A DNA stretch of 43,958 bases from contig MKWM01000048.1 of the NCBI GenBank assembly GCA_001899765.1, positions 1 to 43,958 on the forward strand, written 5' to 3'. Position numbers and translations under genes: made by a program. Below, in pieces: positions 1 through 7,304 of this stretch. The notes below the pieces were generated by a model. That model did not search any database. It was not told the DNA's origin and worked only from the letters and a program-made list of their open reading frames with translations. Positions within the stretch are counted from its first letter, which is position 1, and every line of letters starts with the position of its first letter. Origin of the DNA: Thiobacillus sp. 63-78. Its GTDB lineage: Bacteria > Pseudomonadota > Gammaproteobacteria > Burkholderiales > Thiobacillaceae.

Positions 1-169
1 GTCTCCATGATCCCGATTCACCCACCTTCAGGCTCAACTCACTTTGGATTTACGCCACCACCTTCAGGCTCATGTGTCATTGGACAAGGCTTCTACTACC
101 ACGGCCTACTCCTTGCGGGTAAAATAACGCGGTTTCGCTTTCATTCTTACTTCTCCAGGGAGTCCCTGC
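1..169. other. Upstream region of prk with a 15-bp direct repeat
   Basis: No convincing gene. The 15-mer CCACCTTCAGGCTCA occurs twice, at 22-36 and 58-72, an offset of 36 bp. The stretch holds the leader of prk. A TAAAAT at 120-125 could be a -10 element, but no good -35 lies at normal spacing, as expected if an activator such as a CbbR-type LysR regulator is needed. That role is inferred; no regulator site was proven. A purine-rich AGGGAG just before the ATG at 170 serves as the ribosome binding site. Confidence 0.4.
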
Positions 170-1057
170 ATGTCCAAGAAGCATCCCGTCATTGCGGTCA
201 CGGGTTCATCCGGCGCCGGTACCACGACCGTCAAACGTGCATTCGAGCATATTTTCTTCCGTGAAAAGATCAACGCGGCCGTGATCGAAGGCGACAGCTT
301 CCATAGCCTGTCACGAATCGAGTTCAAGGAAGCCGTGAAAAAAGCCGAAGCCGAAGGCAATATGTCGTTCAGCCACTTCGGCCCGGCTGCCAACCGCTTC
401 GACAAGCTGGCCGAACTGTTCGAGACCTATGGCAAGACCGGCGGCGGCAAAAAGCGCTACTACATCCACAGCGACGAAGAAGCCGCCGAGCACAACAAGC
501 GCCTCAACACCAGCCTCAACCCCGGCGAATTCACCCCGTGGGAAGACGTGCCGGCCGGCTCCGACGTGCTGTTCTACGAGGGCCTGCATGGCCTGGTGAA
601 AGCCGACGACATCGACGTTTCGCAGCATGTCGACCTCGGCATCGGCGTGGTGCCGATCGTCAACCTCGAATGGATCCAGAAAATCCACCGCGACGGCGCC
701 GAGCGCGGCTATTCCGCCGATGTCATCGTCGATACCATCCTGCGCCGCATGCCGGACTACGTGAACTACATCACCCCGCAGTTCTCGCGCACCGACATCA
801 ACTTCCAGCGCGTATCGACCGTCGATACCTCCAATCCCTTCATCTCGCGCGACATCCCGACGCCGGATGAAAGCTTCATCGTGATCCGTTTCCGCGAACC
901 CAAGGGCACCGATTTCCCTTATCTGCTGAACATGATCCCGAATTCATTCATGTCGCGCCGCAACACCATCGTCGTGCCGGGCGCCAAGATGGGCTTCGCC
1001 ATGGAACTGATCCTGGCGCCGATCATTCAGGAAATGATCGAGAACAAGAGCAAGTAA
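170..1057 (+). CDS. prk: Phosphoribulokinase (proteobacterial class I)
   Basis: This enzyme phosphorylates ribulose 5-phosphate with ATP to ribulose 1,5-bisphosphate, the substrate of RuBisCO, in the cytoplasm. The 295-residue protein has the length of proteobacterial PRKs. It carries the P-loop GSSGAGTTTV at residues 12-21 and, further on, the stretches FYEGLHG and DLGIGVVPIVNLEWIQK characteristic of the family. The ATG at 170 places the P-loop at the usual distance from the N terminus. No other Calvin-cycle gene is in the window, so prk stands apart from any cbb operon here. A factor-independent terminator follows directly. The gene is the main evidence that the organism fixes CO2. Confidence 0.96.
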   Translation: MSKKHPVIAVTGSSGAGTTTVKRAFEHIFFREKINAAVIEGDSFHSLSRIEFKEAVKKAEAEGNMSFSHFGPAANRFDKLAELFETYGKTGGGKKRYYIHSDEEAAEHNKRLNTSLNPGEFTPWEDVPAGSDVLFYEGLHGLVKADDIDVSQHVDLGIGVVPIVNLEWIQKIHRDGAERGYSADVIVDTILRRMPDYVNYITPQFSRTDINFQRVSTVDTSNPFISRDIPTPDESFIVIRFREPKGTDFPYLLNMIPNSFMSRRNTIVVPGAKMGFAMELILAPIIQEMIENKSK

Positions 1058-1074
1058 GCACTGGCACTCCAGCA

Positions 1075-1109
1075 GAAAGGGCGGCCCGCGGGTCGCCCTT
1101 TCTCTTTTC
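1075..1109 (+). terminator. Rho-independent terminator of prk
   Basis: A 12-bp stem, GAAAGGGCGGCC (1075-1086) with GGTCGCCCTTTC (1091-1102), contains one G-U pair and a CGCG loop. It is followed by the T-rich run TCTTTTC. It begins 17 nt after the prk stop codon. The T-rich side lies on the plus strand, so it serves prk rather than the convergent gene. Confidence 0.85.
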
Positions 1110-1143
1110 AGGCGGCGCCCGCCTGGCGGGCGTCGAGCAACGC

Positions 1144-2682
1144 TTACTTCCTGCCTTTTCCGGCATTCCCGGTCCTGGGCGAGGCCATCAGGTACACCTG
1201 GCCACCCTGGACAAGTTCGCCCGGGAGGCCATAGTGCGCCTGCATGTTGCCGAGGTAATAGCGGCGGCCGGGTTCGTACCAGTTGGCGTTGGCGACGATG
1301 TCGGTGACGTCGATGACACCCGAGTTCTCCTCGTCCTGGGTCAGGAAGCCAGGCGCACCCGGCAGGAAGCGGCTGCGGTCGGACTCGAAAATCTGCACCG
1401 CCTGCTTGCTGGCCGGGTTGAATTTCCAGACCTTGGCGATGTACGCGCTATTGCCCGGATCTTCCTGGATGATGATGTTGCCGTCGCCGTCGACCGTCAT
1501 GTTGTCGAAGGAACGCGCGACCTGGCCATCGGTACCGACGAGGCTGGCGGAATCGAGCACCATCTCGACCGTGCCGCCAGTGGGATTTGCGATCGAGTCG
1601 AAGCTGAACTTGTACAGGCGGGCGGTCGCGCCGCTGCGGCCGGTCGTTACCCAGTAGAACACGTTGGGATTCCGGGTGTCCCAGTGTCCGTCTTCGGGAC
1701 GCGCCCACTCGGTGACGTCGCGTGTCGTCGACTGGATCTGCAACTGCGCGCCGCTGTCGAGCGCCACGATGTCGGACATATCGACCAGATCGAAGCTGCC
1801 GTTGATCGCGCCCGTCTCCAGCTTTACCAGACCGTTGCCATAACCATCCCCTCCGTTATTGACCCGGATGCCGTAGAGCTTGCCGTTTTGCAGTCCCGCC
1901 TGCTCGACCGGATTGCCGGAACGCTGCTTGTCGCCGACATAGAGATAGACCTGGCCAGGGCTGGAGTCGTCGAGACCGACGACCAGGGTCTTGTCGCCGG
2001 CGTTGGGATGGGCGACCGAGTTTTCCCGGGAGAAGCGGCCGAGGCTGGGCAACTGATAGCTCGTGCCCTTTTCGTCGCCGCTGACGATGGTGGCATAGGC
2101 ACGGCCTTCGTTGCCCGCCTCTTCGCCCTTCATGAAGATCAGGCCGTCGAAGCCGCGGCCGGTCGTCGGGTTATGGAAAGCCGTTTTGGCCGGCAGGTCG
2201 GCCGAGCAGAAGCGGCCAAACTGGGTCGCGCCGGTCGTGTCGACGAACTGCTTGTTGAAATTGTCCCAGTCCTTCACTTGGGTGATGAGGTCCTCGCCCG
2301 CCATGATCTGCTTGCTGTTCAGGTGCATGGTCCACTGCGACACGAAGGCGCCGGTCGCGCCGTGGGCGCGCGCCACGCCCGAGGTGGCGCCAAGCTCGTG
2401 ATTGAGGAAGAAGGTCATGAAGGCCTTGTCGGCGACATAGCCGCCGTTCGCAGCGAACTTGCCGGGCAGCGCGCCCATGCCGTCCGGAATGCCGACCATG
2501 CGGTAGTCGACGTTCTTGGCGGAGTCACCGACGGTGAGCAGCGAAACGACTTCCCAGCCGGGGGCGGTGGGAACGACATAAGGGGTCTGCGAGCTCTGCG
2601 GGCCGGTGCTGTCTTGCGCCTGGGCGGCGGCGGCGGCGAGTGCCAGGCTGAAGCCGAGCGCGACGGGGCTGAGTTTGAACAT
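1144..2682 (-). CDS. Secreted PhoX/DUF839-type protein
   Basis: This is a predicted exported protein of 512 residues resembling the PhoX (DUF839) family, which includes calcium-dependent periplasmic alkaline phosphatases. The start is set at the ATG at 2682 because it is preceded by an AGGAGA ribosome site and opens a clean Sec-type signal peptide (FKLSPVALGFSLALAAAAAQA). An in-frame start farther upstream would add 26 residues before the signal. Conserved-looking stretches are EWARPEDGHWD and FDNMTVDGDGNIIIQEDPGN. Experimentally studied PhoX proteins usually carry Tat signals; this one looks Sec-dependent and has a basic GKGRK end. Phosphatase activity is inferred from family resemblance only. 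No phosphate-transport gene is nearby. Confidence 0.75.
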   Translation of the reverse strand: MFKLSPVALGFSLALAAAAAQAQDSTGPQSSQTPYVVPTAPGWEVVSLLTVGDSAKNVDYRMVGIPDGMGALPGKFAANGGYVADKAFMTFFLNHELGATSGVARAHGATGAFVSQWTMHLNSKQIMAGEDLITQVKDWDNFNKQFVDTTGATQFGRFCSADLPAKTAFHNPTTGRGFDGLIFMKGEEAGNEGRAYATIVSGDEKGTSYQLPSLGRFSRENSVAHPNAGDKTLVVGLDDSSPGQVYLYVGDKQRSGNPVEQAGLQNGKLYGIRVNNGGDGYGNGLVKLETGAINGSFDLVDMSDIVALDSGAQLQIQSTTRDVTEWARPEDGHWDTRNPNVFYWVTTGRSGATARLYKFSFDSIANPTGGTVEMVLDSASLVGTDGQVARSFDNMTVDGDGNIIIQEDPGNSAYIAKVWKFNPASKQAVQIFESDRSRFLPGAPGFLTQDEENSGVIDVTDIVANANWYEPGRRYYLGNMQAHYGLPGELVQGGQVYLMASPRTGNAGKGRK

Positions 2683-2770
2683 GGGGACTTCATCTCCTGA
2701 TTTCGGTCTGAAAGGCGCGCCCGCGACGGAAAGCGTCCGGGGTCTGGTCACGTCGGGCAAGTGTGCCTGT

Positions 2771-2805
2771 CCGACGCGATGCAGTATCCCGAGCGGCCCT
2801 TACAG
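2771..2805 (-). promoter_or_regulatory. Possible ECF-sigma-type promoter of the PhoX-like gene
   Basis: On the minus strand, CTGTAAGG (2798-2805) is followed about 20 nt later by GCGTCGG (2771-2777). This TGTAA...CGTC arrangement resembles some extracytoplasmic-function sigma promoters. It lies about 90 nt before the start codon at 2682. No clear housekeeping promoter or PhoB box was seen in this 192-nt gap. The call is tentative. Confidence 0.22.
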
Positions 2806-2874
2806 AAAAATGATGCTCCCATGAAAGCTTGAAGCCGGACACCGAGAATCATCGCGTGTCCTCATGGCCATGGC

Positions 2875-3126
2875 TTACGCCACCGCAAACCCCACCAGCG
2901 CAACCTCGTCGCCGTCCCTGAGCGGGGCGGATTTTTCGGCGAACTGCCTGTTCACCGTGATATTCAGCTTGGGATTGCCGAGCAGCATTTTTTTCCACAT
3001 CTCGCCGCGCCTGGACAGCACGAACAGCAGCCGCTCGACGTCGGTGACGTCGGGCGGCAGGACGATTTCGTCGGAGGCCATGCCGAGGGTTTCGACCAGG
3101 TCGCCGAAAAACAGAATTTTCACCAT
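2875..3126 (-). CDS. MoaD/ThiS-family beta-grasp protein without C-terminal GG
   Basis: The 83-residue protein aligns by eye with MoaD along its whole length: N-terminal VKILFFGDLVETLG, central WKKMLLGNPKLNITVNRQ, and the late LRDGDEVALVG. MoaD normally ends in Gly-Gly, which is thiocarboxylated to carry sulfur for molybdopterin synthesis. Here the end is GFAVA, so this residue pair is absent and the canonical sulfur-carrier chemistry should not work. Shifting frame near the end gives no clean GG terminus. No MoaE or other molybdenum-cofactor gene is adjacent; the PhoX-like gene lies 192 nt downstream. It may be a divergent regulator-like relative or a decayed carrier. Confidence 0.72.
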   Translation of the reverse strand: MVKILFFGDLVETLGMASDEIVLPPDVTDVERLLFVLSRRGEMWKKMLLGNPKLNITVNRQFAEKSAPLRDGDEVALVGFAVA

Positions 3127-3137
3127 GATGGGGCCTT

Positions 3138-3143
3138 TATAAT
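3138..3143 (+). promoter_or_regulatory. Candidate -10 element for uvrD
   Basis: A perfect TATAAT at 3138-3143 lies 30 nt before the uvrD ATG at 3174, inside the 47-nt gap between two divergent genes. The -35 region at 17-bp spacing (AATTTT, 3115-3120) is weak and would lie in the MoaD-like coding sequence. Confidence 0.4.
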
Positions 3144-3173
3144 GACCAATTGACCGCCCGATTTTACCGCCGT

Positions 3174-5378
3174 ATGTCCCTCCCCCTGCTGGAAAACCTC
3201 AACCCCGAACAACGCGCCGCGGTGACGCTGCCGCATGAATCGGCGCTGATCCTGGCGGGCGCCGGTTCGGGCAAGACGCGCGTGCTGACCACCCGCATCG
3301 TGTGGTTGATCCAGGGCGGGCAGGTGTCGCCGCACGGCATCCTCGCGGTGACCTTCACCAACAAGGCGGCGAAGGAAATGATGACACGCATCTCGACAAT
3401 GCTGCCGATCAATACGCGCGGGATGTGGGTCGGCACCTTTCACGGCCTGGCCAATCGGCTGCTGCGCACGCACTGGCGCGAAGCCGGCCTGCCGCAGTCG
3501 TTCCAGATCCTCGATTCGTCCGACCAGCTGTCGGCGATCAAGCGGCTGATGAAGGCGATGAACGTCGATACCGAGAAATACGAACCGAAGAAGGTGCAGT
3601 GGTTCATCAACGGCCACAAGGAAGCCGGCCGACGCGCGCGCGACGCCGAGGCGTTCGACGAATACTCGATGCGCATGGCCGAGCTGTACGAAGCCTACGA
3701 CGCGCAATGCCAGCGCGAAGGCGTGACGGACTTCCCGGAACTGCTGCTGCGCTCCTACGAACTCCTGTACCGCAACGAGCCGCTGCGGGAACACTACCGT
3801 GACCGCTTCCGGCACATCCTGATCGACGAATTCCAGGACACCAACACGCTGCAGTACCGCTGGCTGAAGCTGTTCGCCGGCCCGCACACCGCGCTGTTCG
3901 CGGTCGGCGACGACGACCAGTCGATCTATGCCTTCCGTGGCGCCAATACCGCCAACATGGCCGAGTTCGAGCGCGAGTTCGCGCACGGCAACGTGATCAG
4001 ACTGGAGCAGAACTACCGCAGCCACGGCCACATCCTCACCGCCGCCAACACGCTGATCGCGCAGAATGCGCATCGGCTGGGCAAGAACCTGTGGACGGCG
4101 GAGGGCGACGGCGAGCCGATCCGCGTGTTCGAGGCGTATTCCGACCAGGACGAGGCGAGCTTCGTGGTGGACGAGGTGCGCACGCTCAACCGCGAGGGCA
4201 TAGCGCTGTCCGACATGGCGCTCTTGTACCGTTCCAACGCGCAGTCGCGGGTGCTGGAGCACGCGCTGTTCTCCGCCAGCGTGCCGTATCGCGTGTATGG
4301 CGGGCTGCGTTTTTTCGAGCGCCAGGAAATCAAGCACGCACTGGCCTACCTGCGCCTGCTGACCAACCCGGAAGACGACGGCGCTTTCCTGCGCGTGGTG
4401 AATTTCCCCACGCGCGGCATCGGCGCCCGCACCCTGGAACAGCTGGCCGACACGGCCGCACGCTCGGGCACCAGCCTGTGGCAGGCCGCCTGCACCTCCG
4501 GCGGCAAGGTGGCCGGGTTCGCCGGGCTGATCGAGGCAATCAAGGCCAGCACGCGCGACCTGCCCTTGCCCGAGGCGATCGACCATGTGATCGAGGCCAG
4601 CGGGCTGGCGGACTACTACCGCGCCGACAAGGAAGGCGCCGACCGCCTGGAAAACCTCAACGAATTGATCAATGCCGCCGCGCTGTTTTCGGAAGAAGGC
4701 GGACTTCCGGATGCACCCGGCCCCGACACGGCGCCCGATGCGCCCGTTGCCACCGAGTCGCCGTCCGAACTGGATCGTTTTCTTGCCCACGCCGCGCTGG
4801 AGGCCGGCGAGCATCAGGCCGGCGCCGGTCACGACGCGTTGCAACTGATGACGGTGCATGCCGCCAAGGGCCTGGAGTTTCACGCCGTGTTCATCACCGG
4901 GCTGGAGGAAGGCCTGTTTCCGCACGAGCAAAGCACCCTGAAGGGCACAAGCGCCAACGAGGAAAACGGTCTGGAGGAAGAACGACGCCTGATGTACGTG
5001 GCGATCACCCGCGCGCGACGGCGCCTGTATCTGTCGCATGCGCAGTCGCGCATGCTGCACGGCCAGGTCCGCTACGGCCTGCCGTCGCGCTTTCTCGACG
5101 AACTGCCGGAGCAGGTGTTGCTCAACCTCAATCGCCGCGATTCCGCACGCACGTCAGGCGTTCAGCAGACCGCCGGCCGCTACGGCGCACCGGTTTCCCG
5201 CAACCCGGGCCACGACACCGGTTACAAGGTGGGGCAGAGCGTCGCCCACGCCAAGTTCGGCACCGGCATCATCATCGATTTCGAGGGACGCGGGCCGGAT
5301 GCGCGCGTGCAGGTGAAATTCCGCGACGCCGGAACGAAATGGCTGGCGCTGGCTTATGCCAGGCTGTCGCCGGCCTGA
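3174..5378 (+). CDS. uvrD: DNA helicase II, UvrD
   Basis: This is a 3'-5' superfamily 1A helicase for nucleotide excision and mismatch repair, 734 residues. The helicase motifs are intact: Walker A LAGAGSGKT (about 27-35), Walker B ILIDEFQDTN, GDDDQSIYAFRGA, LEQNYRSH, TVHAAKGLEFHAVFITGLE, and EERRLMYVAITRARRRLY. The C-terminal Tudor-like segment (VGQSVAHAKFGTGIIIDFEG) and the final KWLALAYARL match the UvrD tail rather than Rep. The ATG at 3174 is preferred over an in-frame TTG at 3150, because UvrD proteins begin a few residues before the LNPEQRAAV stretch. The 3' end overlaps the convergent membrane-protein gene by 25 bp. Confidence 0.95.
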   Translation: MSLPLLENLNPEQRAAVTLPHESALILAGAGSGKTRVLTTRIVWLIQGGQVSPHGILAVTFTNKAAKEMMTRISTMLPINTRGMWVGTFHGLANRLLRTHWREAGLPQSFQILDSSDQLSAIKRLMKAMNVDTEKYEPKKVQWFINGHKEAGRRARDAEAFDEYSMRMAELYEAYDAQCQREGVTDFPELLLRSYELLYRNEPLREHYRDRFRHILIDEFQDTNTLQYRWLKLFAGPHTALFAVGDDDQSIYAFRGANTANMAEFEREFAHGNVIRLEQNYRSHGHILTAANTLIAQNAHRLGKNLWTAEGDGEPIRVFEAYSDQDEASFVVDEVRTLNREGIALSDMALLYRSNAQSRVLEHALFSASVPYRVYGGLRFFERQEIKHALAYLRLLTNPEDDGAFLRVVNFPTRGIGARTLEQLADTAARSGTSLWQAACTSGGKVAGFAGLIEAIKASTRDLPLPEAIDHVIEASGLADYYRADKEGADRLENLNELINAAALFSEEGGLPDAPGPDTAPDAPVATESPSELDRFLAHAALEAGEHQAGAGHDALQLMTVHAAKGLEFHAVFITGLEEGLFPHEQSTLKGTSANEENGLEEERRLMYVAITRARRRLYLSHAQSRMLHGQVRYGLPSRFLDELPEQVLLNLNRRDSARTSGVQQTAGRYGAPVSRNPGHDTGYKVGQSVAHAKFGTGIIIDFEGRGPDARVQVKFRDAGTKWLALAYARLSPA

Positions 5379-6133
5379 ACCGCCGCCGTATCGTCCGCCC
5401 ACACCGCGAATATCGCCTGATACGAGGCATACAGGGAGCCGAACAGCACCGGCATCGCGACCAGCAGACCAATCAGCAGGGGCACCAGCGCAGCGATGAA
5501 CAGCAGCAGGCCGAGGGCCAGGCTGTTGGTCAGCATCGCTGCCCAGTTCCTGGCGACCGCCTTGAGACTCACGCGCAGCGCCGTCACCGGCCGGGCGCCG
5601 CCGAACAGAATCAGCGCGGGCGCGAACCAGGTCGCCATGATCAATGGGGCAAACAAGGCCATCCCGACGAGCACCGCGGGCAGGGCCTGGTTCATCACGT
5701 CCTGCATCTCGGCGGGCGAGGAGCTGCCCCCTTTTGCGGCATCCATGATCGCCCGCGGGTCGAAGCCCATGGCGAACATGATCTGGCCGATGATCAGCGC
5801 GCCCAGCAGTTGCACCGCGCCGATCGTCGTCAGTGGAAGCAGCGGCCCACGCACACCCGCCAGAAAATCCGGCAGTTCCAGTTCGCGGCTCTCGTCGAGG
5901 GTGCGATAGGCCGCCATAAACCCCGCCACCAGCAAGGGCGAGGCCAGGTCCGACAACGCGCCCCCTACCAGCGGAATGATGCCGAGCACCATCACCACCC
6001 CGAACATCAGGCCGAATGCGGCGGACAGCAGCAGGGGGGTTTTGCGATACAGACGAAAGCCCGTGGCCACCCACTGAAAACCCTGGCTGGCCGCGACCTT
6101 GCGTGGAATATCTTGATTCGAAGGCGTATTCAT
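5354..6133 (-). CDS. Polytopic inner-membrane protein, BPSS1780-like
   Basis: This 259-residue protein has at least five or six strongly hydrophobic segments, for example LLLSAAFGLMFGVVMVLGII and LVGMALFAPLIMATWFAPAL, and a short soluble N terminus. It resembles the betaproteobacterial membrane family named after Burkholderia BPSS1780, whose function is unknown. The start at 6133 is an ATG with no competing in-frame start nearby. The gene runs tail to tail with uvrD and shares its last 25 bp with it. It lies 47 nt after the DUF2782 gene on the same strand, so the two could be cotranscribed. No catalytic motif is visible. Confidence 0.8.
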   Translation of the reverse strand: MNTPSNQDIPRKVAASQGFQWVATGFRLYRKTPLLLSAAFGLMFGVVMVLGIIPLVGGALSDLASPLLVAGFMAAYRTLDESRELELPDFLAGVRGPLLPLTTIGAVQLLGALIIGQIMFAMGFDPRAIMDAAKGGSSSPAEMQDVMNQALPAVLVGMALFAPLIMATWFAPALILFGGARPVTALRVSLKAVARNWAAMLTNSLALGLLLFIAALVPLLIGLLVAMPVLFGSLYASYQAIFAVWADDTAAVQAGDSLA

Positions 6134-6180
6134 GCAGCCGATTTTAACCGACGCGCCTGCAAAGGCTCAGCCCCTCCGGA

Positions 6181-6507
6181 TCACCATTCCTTGATCACCC
6201 ACATCGGTGGCCGCATGCCGGAATCGAGGCTGTCCTGGCGGGCGAACATGCCATCGCCTTTCGTATCGACGAGGTAATACGGCTTGCCGACCTTGGGAAT
6301 GACTTTCAACATGTAGAGCTTGCCGTGCGAACGGTATTCAATCACACGTCCGCCCTGGCTGCTGGGCTTGATCGTCACCGACGGCGCATCGCCGGGGCCT
6401 GGCGGGCCATCCGGAACGGGCGTGAGCCCTGGTGGCCGGTCGGCCGGCTCGGCCGCAACGGCCAGGCCGCTCAACAGCAAGGTCAACAACAAAACGGAAT
6501 AGCGCAT
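6181..6507 (-). CDS. DUF2782-type secreted protein
   Basis: This is a small exported protein of 108 residues. The start at 6507 has a GGAG ribosome site and opens a signal peptide (RYSVLLLTLLLSGLAVAAEP). The mature part has a Pro/Gly-rich linker, then the compact domain around GGRVIEYRSHGKLYMLKVIP and VGKPYYLVDTKGDG. Small proteins of this DUF2782 type are commonly found near polA in beta- and gammaproteobacteria, as here, but their role is unknown. The start codons farther upstream would bury the signal peptide and were rejected. Confidence 0.82.
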   Translation of the reverse strand: MRYSVLLLTLLLSGLAVAAEPADRPPGLTPVPDGPPGPGDAPSVTIKPSSQGGRVIEYRSHGKLYMLKVIPKVGKPYYLVDTKGDGMFARQDSLDSGMRPPMWVIKEW

Positions 6508-6562
6508 GACGGGCTCCGGTGGAAGACGATGTAGGACAGGCTTTGAGAACGATGCACGACCC

Positions 6563-7291
6563 TCACAGGTTGAGCTGGATCTCGCGCTCGGCCAGCGACG
6601 GCATGAAACCGCGTTTTTCATAGTGGCTGAAGATGGCGTCGACCACCTCGTCGGGGTCGTCGAGGATATGCATCAGTCCGATATCCTCGGGGGAAATCAT
6701 GCCCTCGTCCACCAGCTGGCTCTTCATCCACTCGGCCAGCCCCGCCCAGAACTTCGAGCCCACCAGAATAATGGGAATACGCACGATCTTGCCGGTCTGC
6801 ACCAGCGTGAGCGCTTCGGTCAGTTCGTCCAGCGTGCCGTAACCGCCCGGCATGACGACGTAGGCGGCGGCGAACTTGACGAACATGACCTTGCGCGCAA
6901 AGAAATGCTGAAAGGTCTGGCTGATATCCTGGTAAGCGTTGGCGCTCTGTTCGTGCGGCAGCTGGATGTTGAGGCCGACGCTGGGCGACTTGCCGAAATA
7001 GGCCCCCTTGTTGGCCGCTTCCATGATGCCGGGGCCGCCGCCGGAAATGACCGAGAAGCCCGCATCGGACAGTTTGCGGGCGATGGTCTCGGTCAGCATG
7101 TAGTACGCATGGTCGGGCGGCGTGCGCGCGCTGCCGAAGATCGAAACCGCCGGGCGGATCGACGCCAGGCGTTCGGTCGCCTCGACGAACTCTGCCATAA
7201 TCCCCAGCATCCGCCACGACTCGCGCGCCGAATAATTGATCTCGGCGGCGCGCCCCGGGTCGACCGCGACGGGTAATTTATCCAAATGCAT
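6563..7291 (-). CDS. LOG-family protein (TIGR00730 type)
   Basis: This 242-residue protein belongs to the lonely-guy (LOG) family, whose characterised members cleave nucleoside 5'-monophosphates such as cytokinin ribotides into base and ribose phosphate. It has the family signature PGGYGTLDELTE, and before it SGGGPGIMEAANKGA, which forms the nucleotide site. The start at the ATG at 7291 gives MHLDKLP and leaves 13 nt to the divergent polA start. A longer in-frame version beginning at 7336 would overlap polA. The substrate of this member cannot be read from the sequence. Confidence 0.88.
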   Translation of the reverse strand: MHLDKLPVAVDPGRAAEINYSARESWRMLGIMAEFVEATERLASIRPAVSIFGSARTPPDHAYYMLTETIARKLSDAGFSVISGGGPGIMEAANKGAYFGKSPSVGLNIQLPHEQSANAYQDISQTFQHFFARKVMFVKFAAAYVVMPGGYGTLDELTEALTLVQTGKIVRIPIILVGSKFWAGLAEWMKSQLVDEGMISPEDIGLMHILDDPDEVVDAIFSHYEKRGFMPSLAEREIQLNL

Positions 7292-7304
7292 TTTCGAGCG
7301 CCTC

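Noticed and set aside
1234..2700. Long open frame antisense to the PhoX-like gene
   Set aside because: High GC leaves antisense frames open; the real gene on the minus strand has a signal peptide and family motifs.
3120..5060. 646-codon open frame antisense to uvrD
   Set aside because: It is low-complexity and His/Arg/Gln-rich, and it lies opposite an intact helicase gene.
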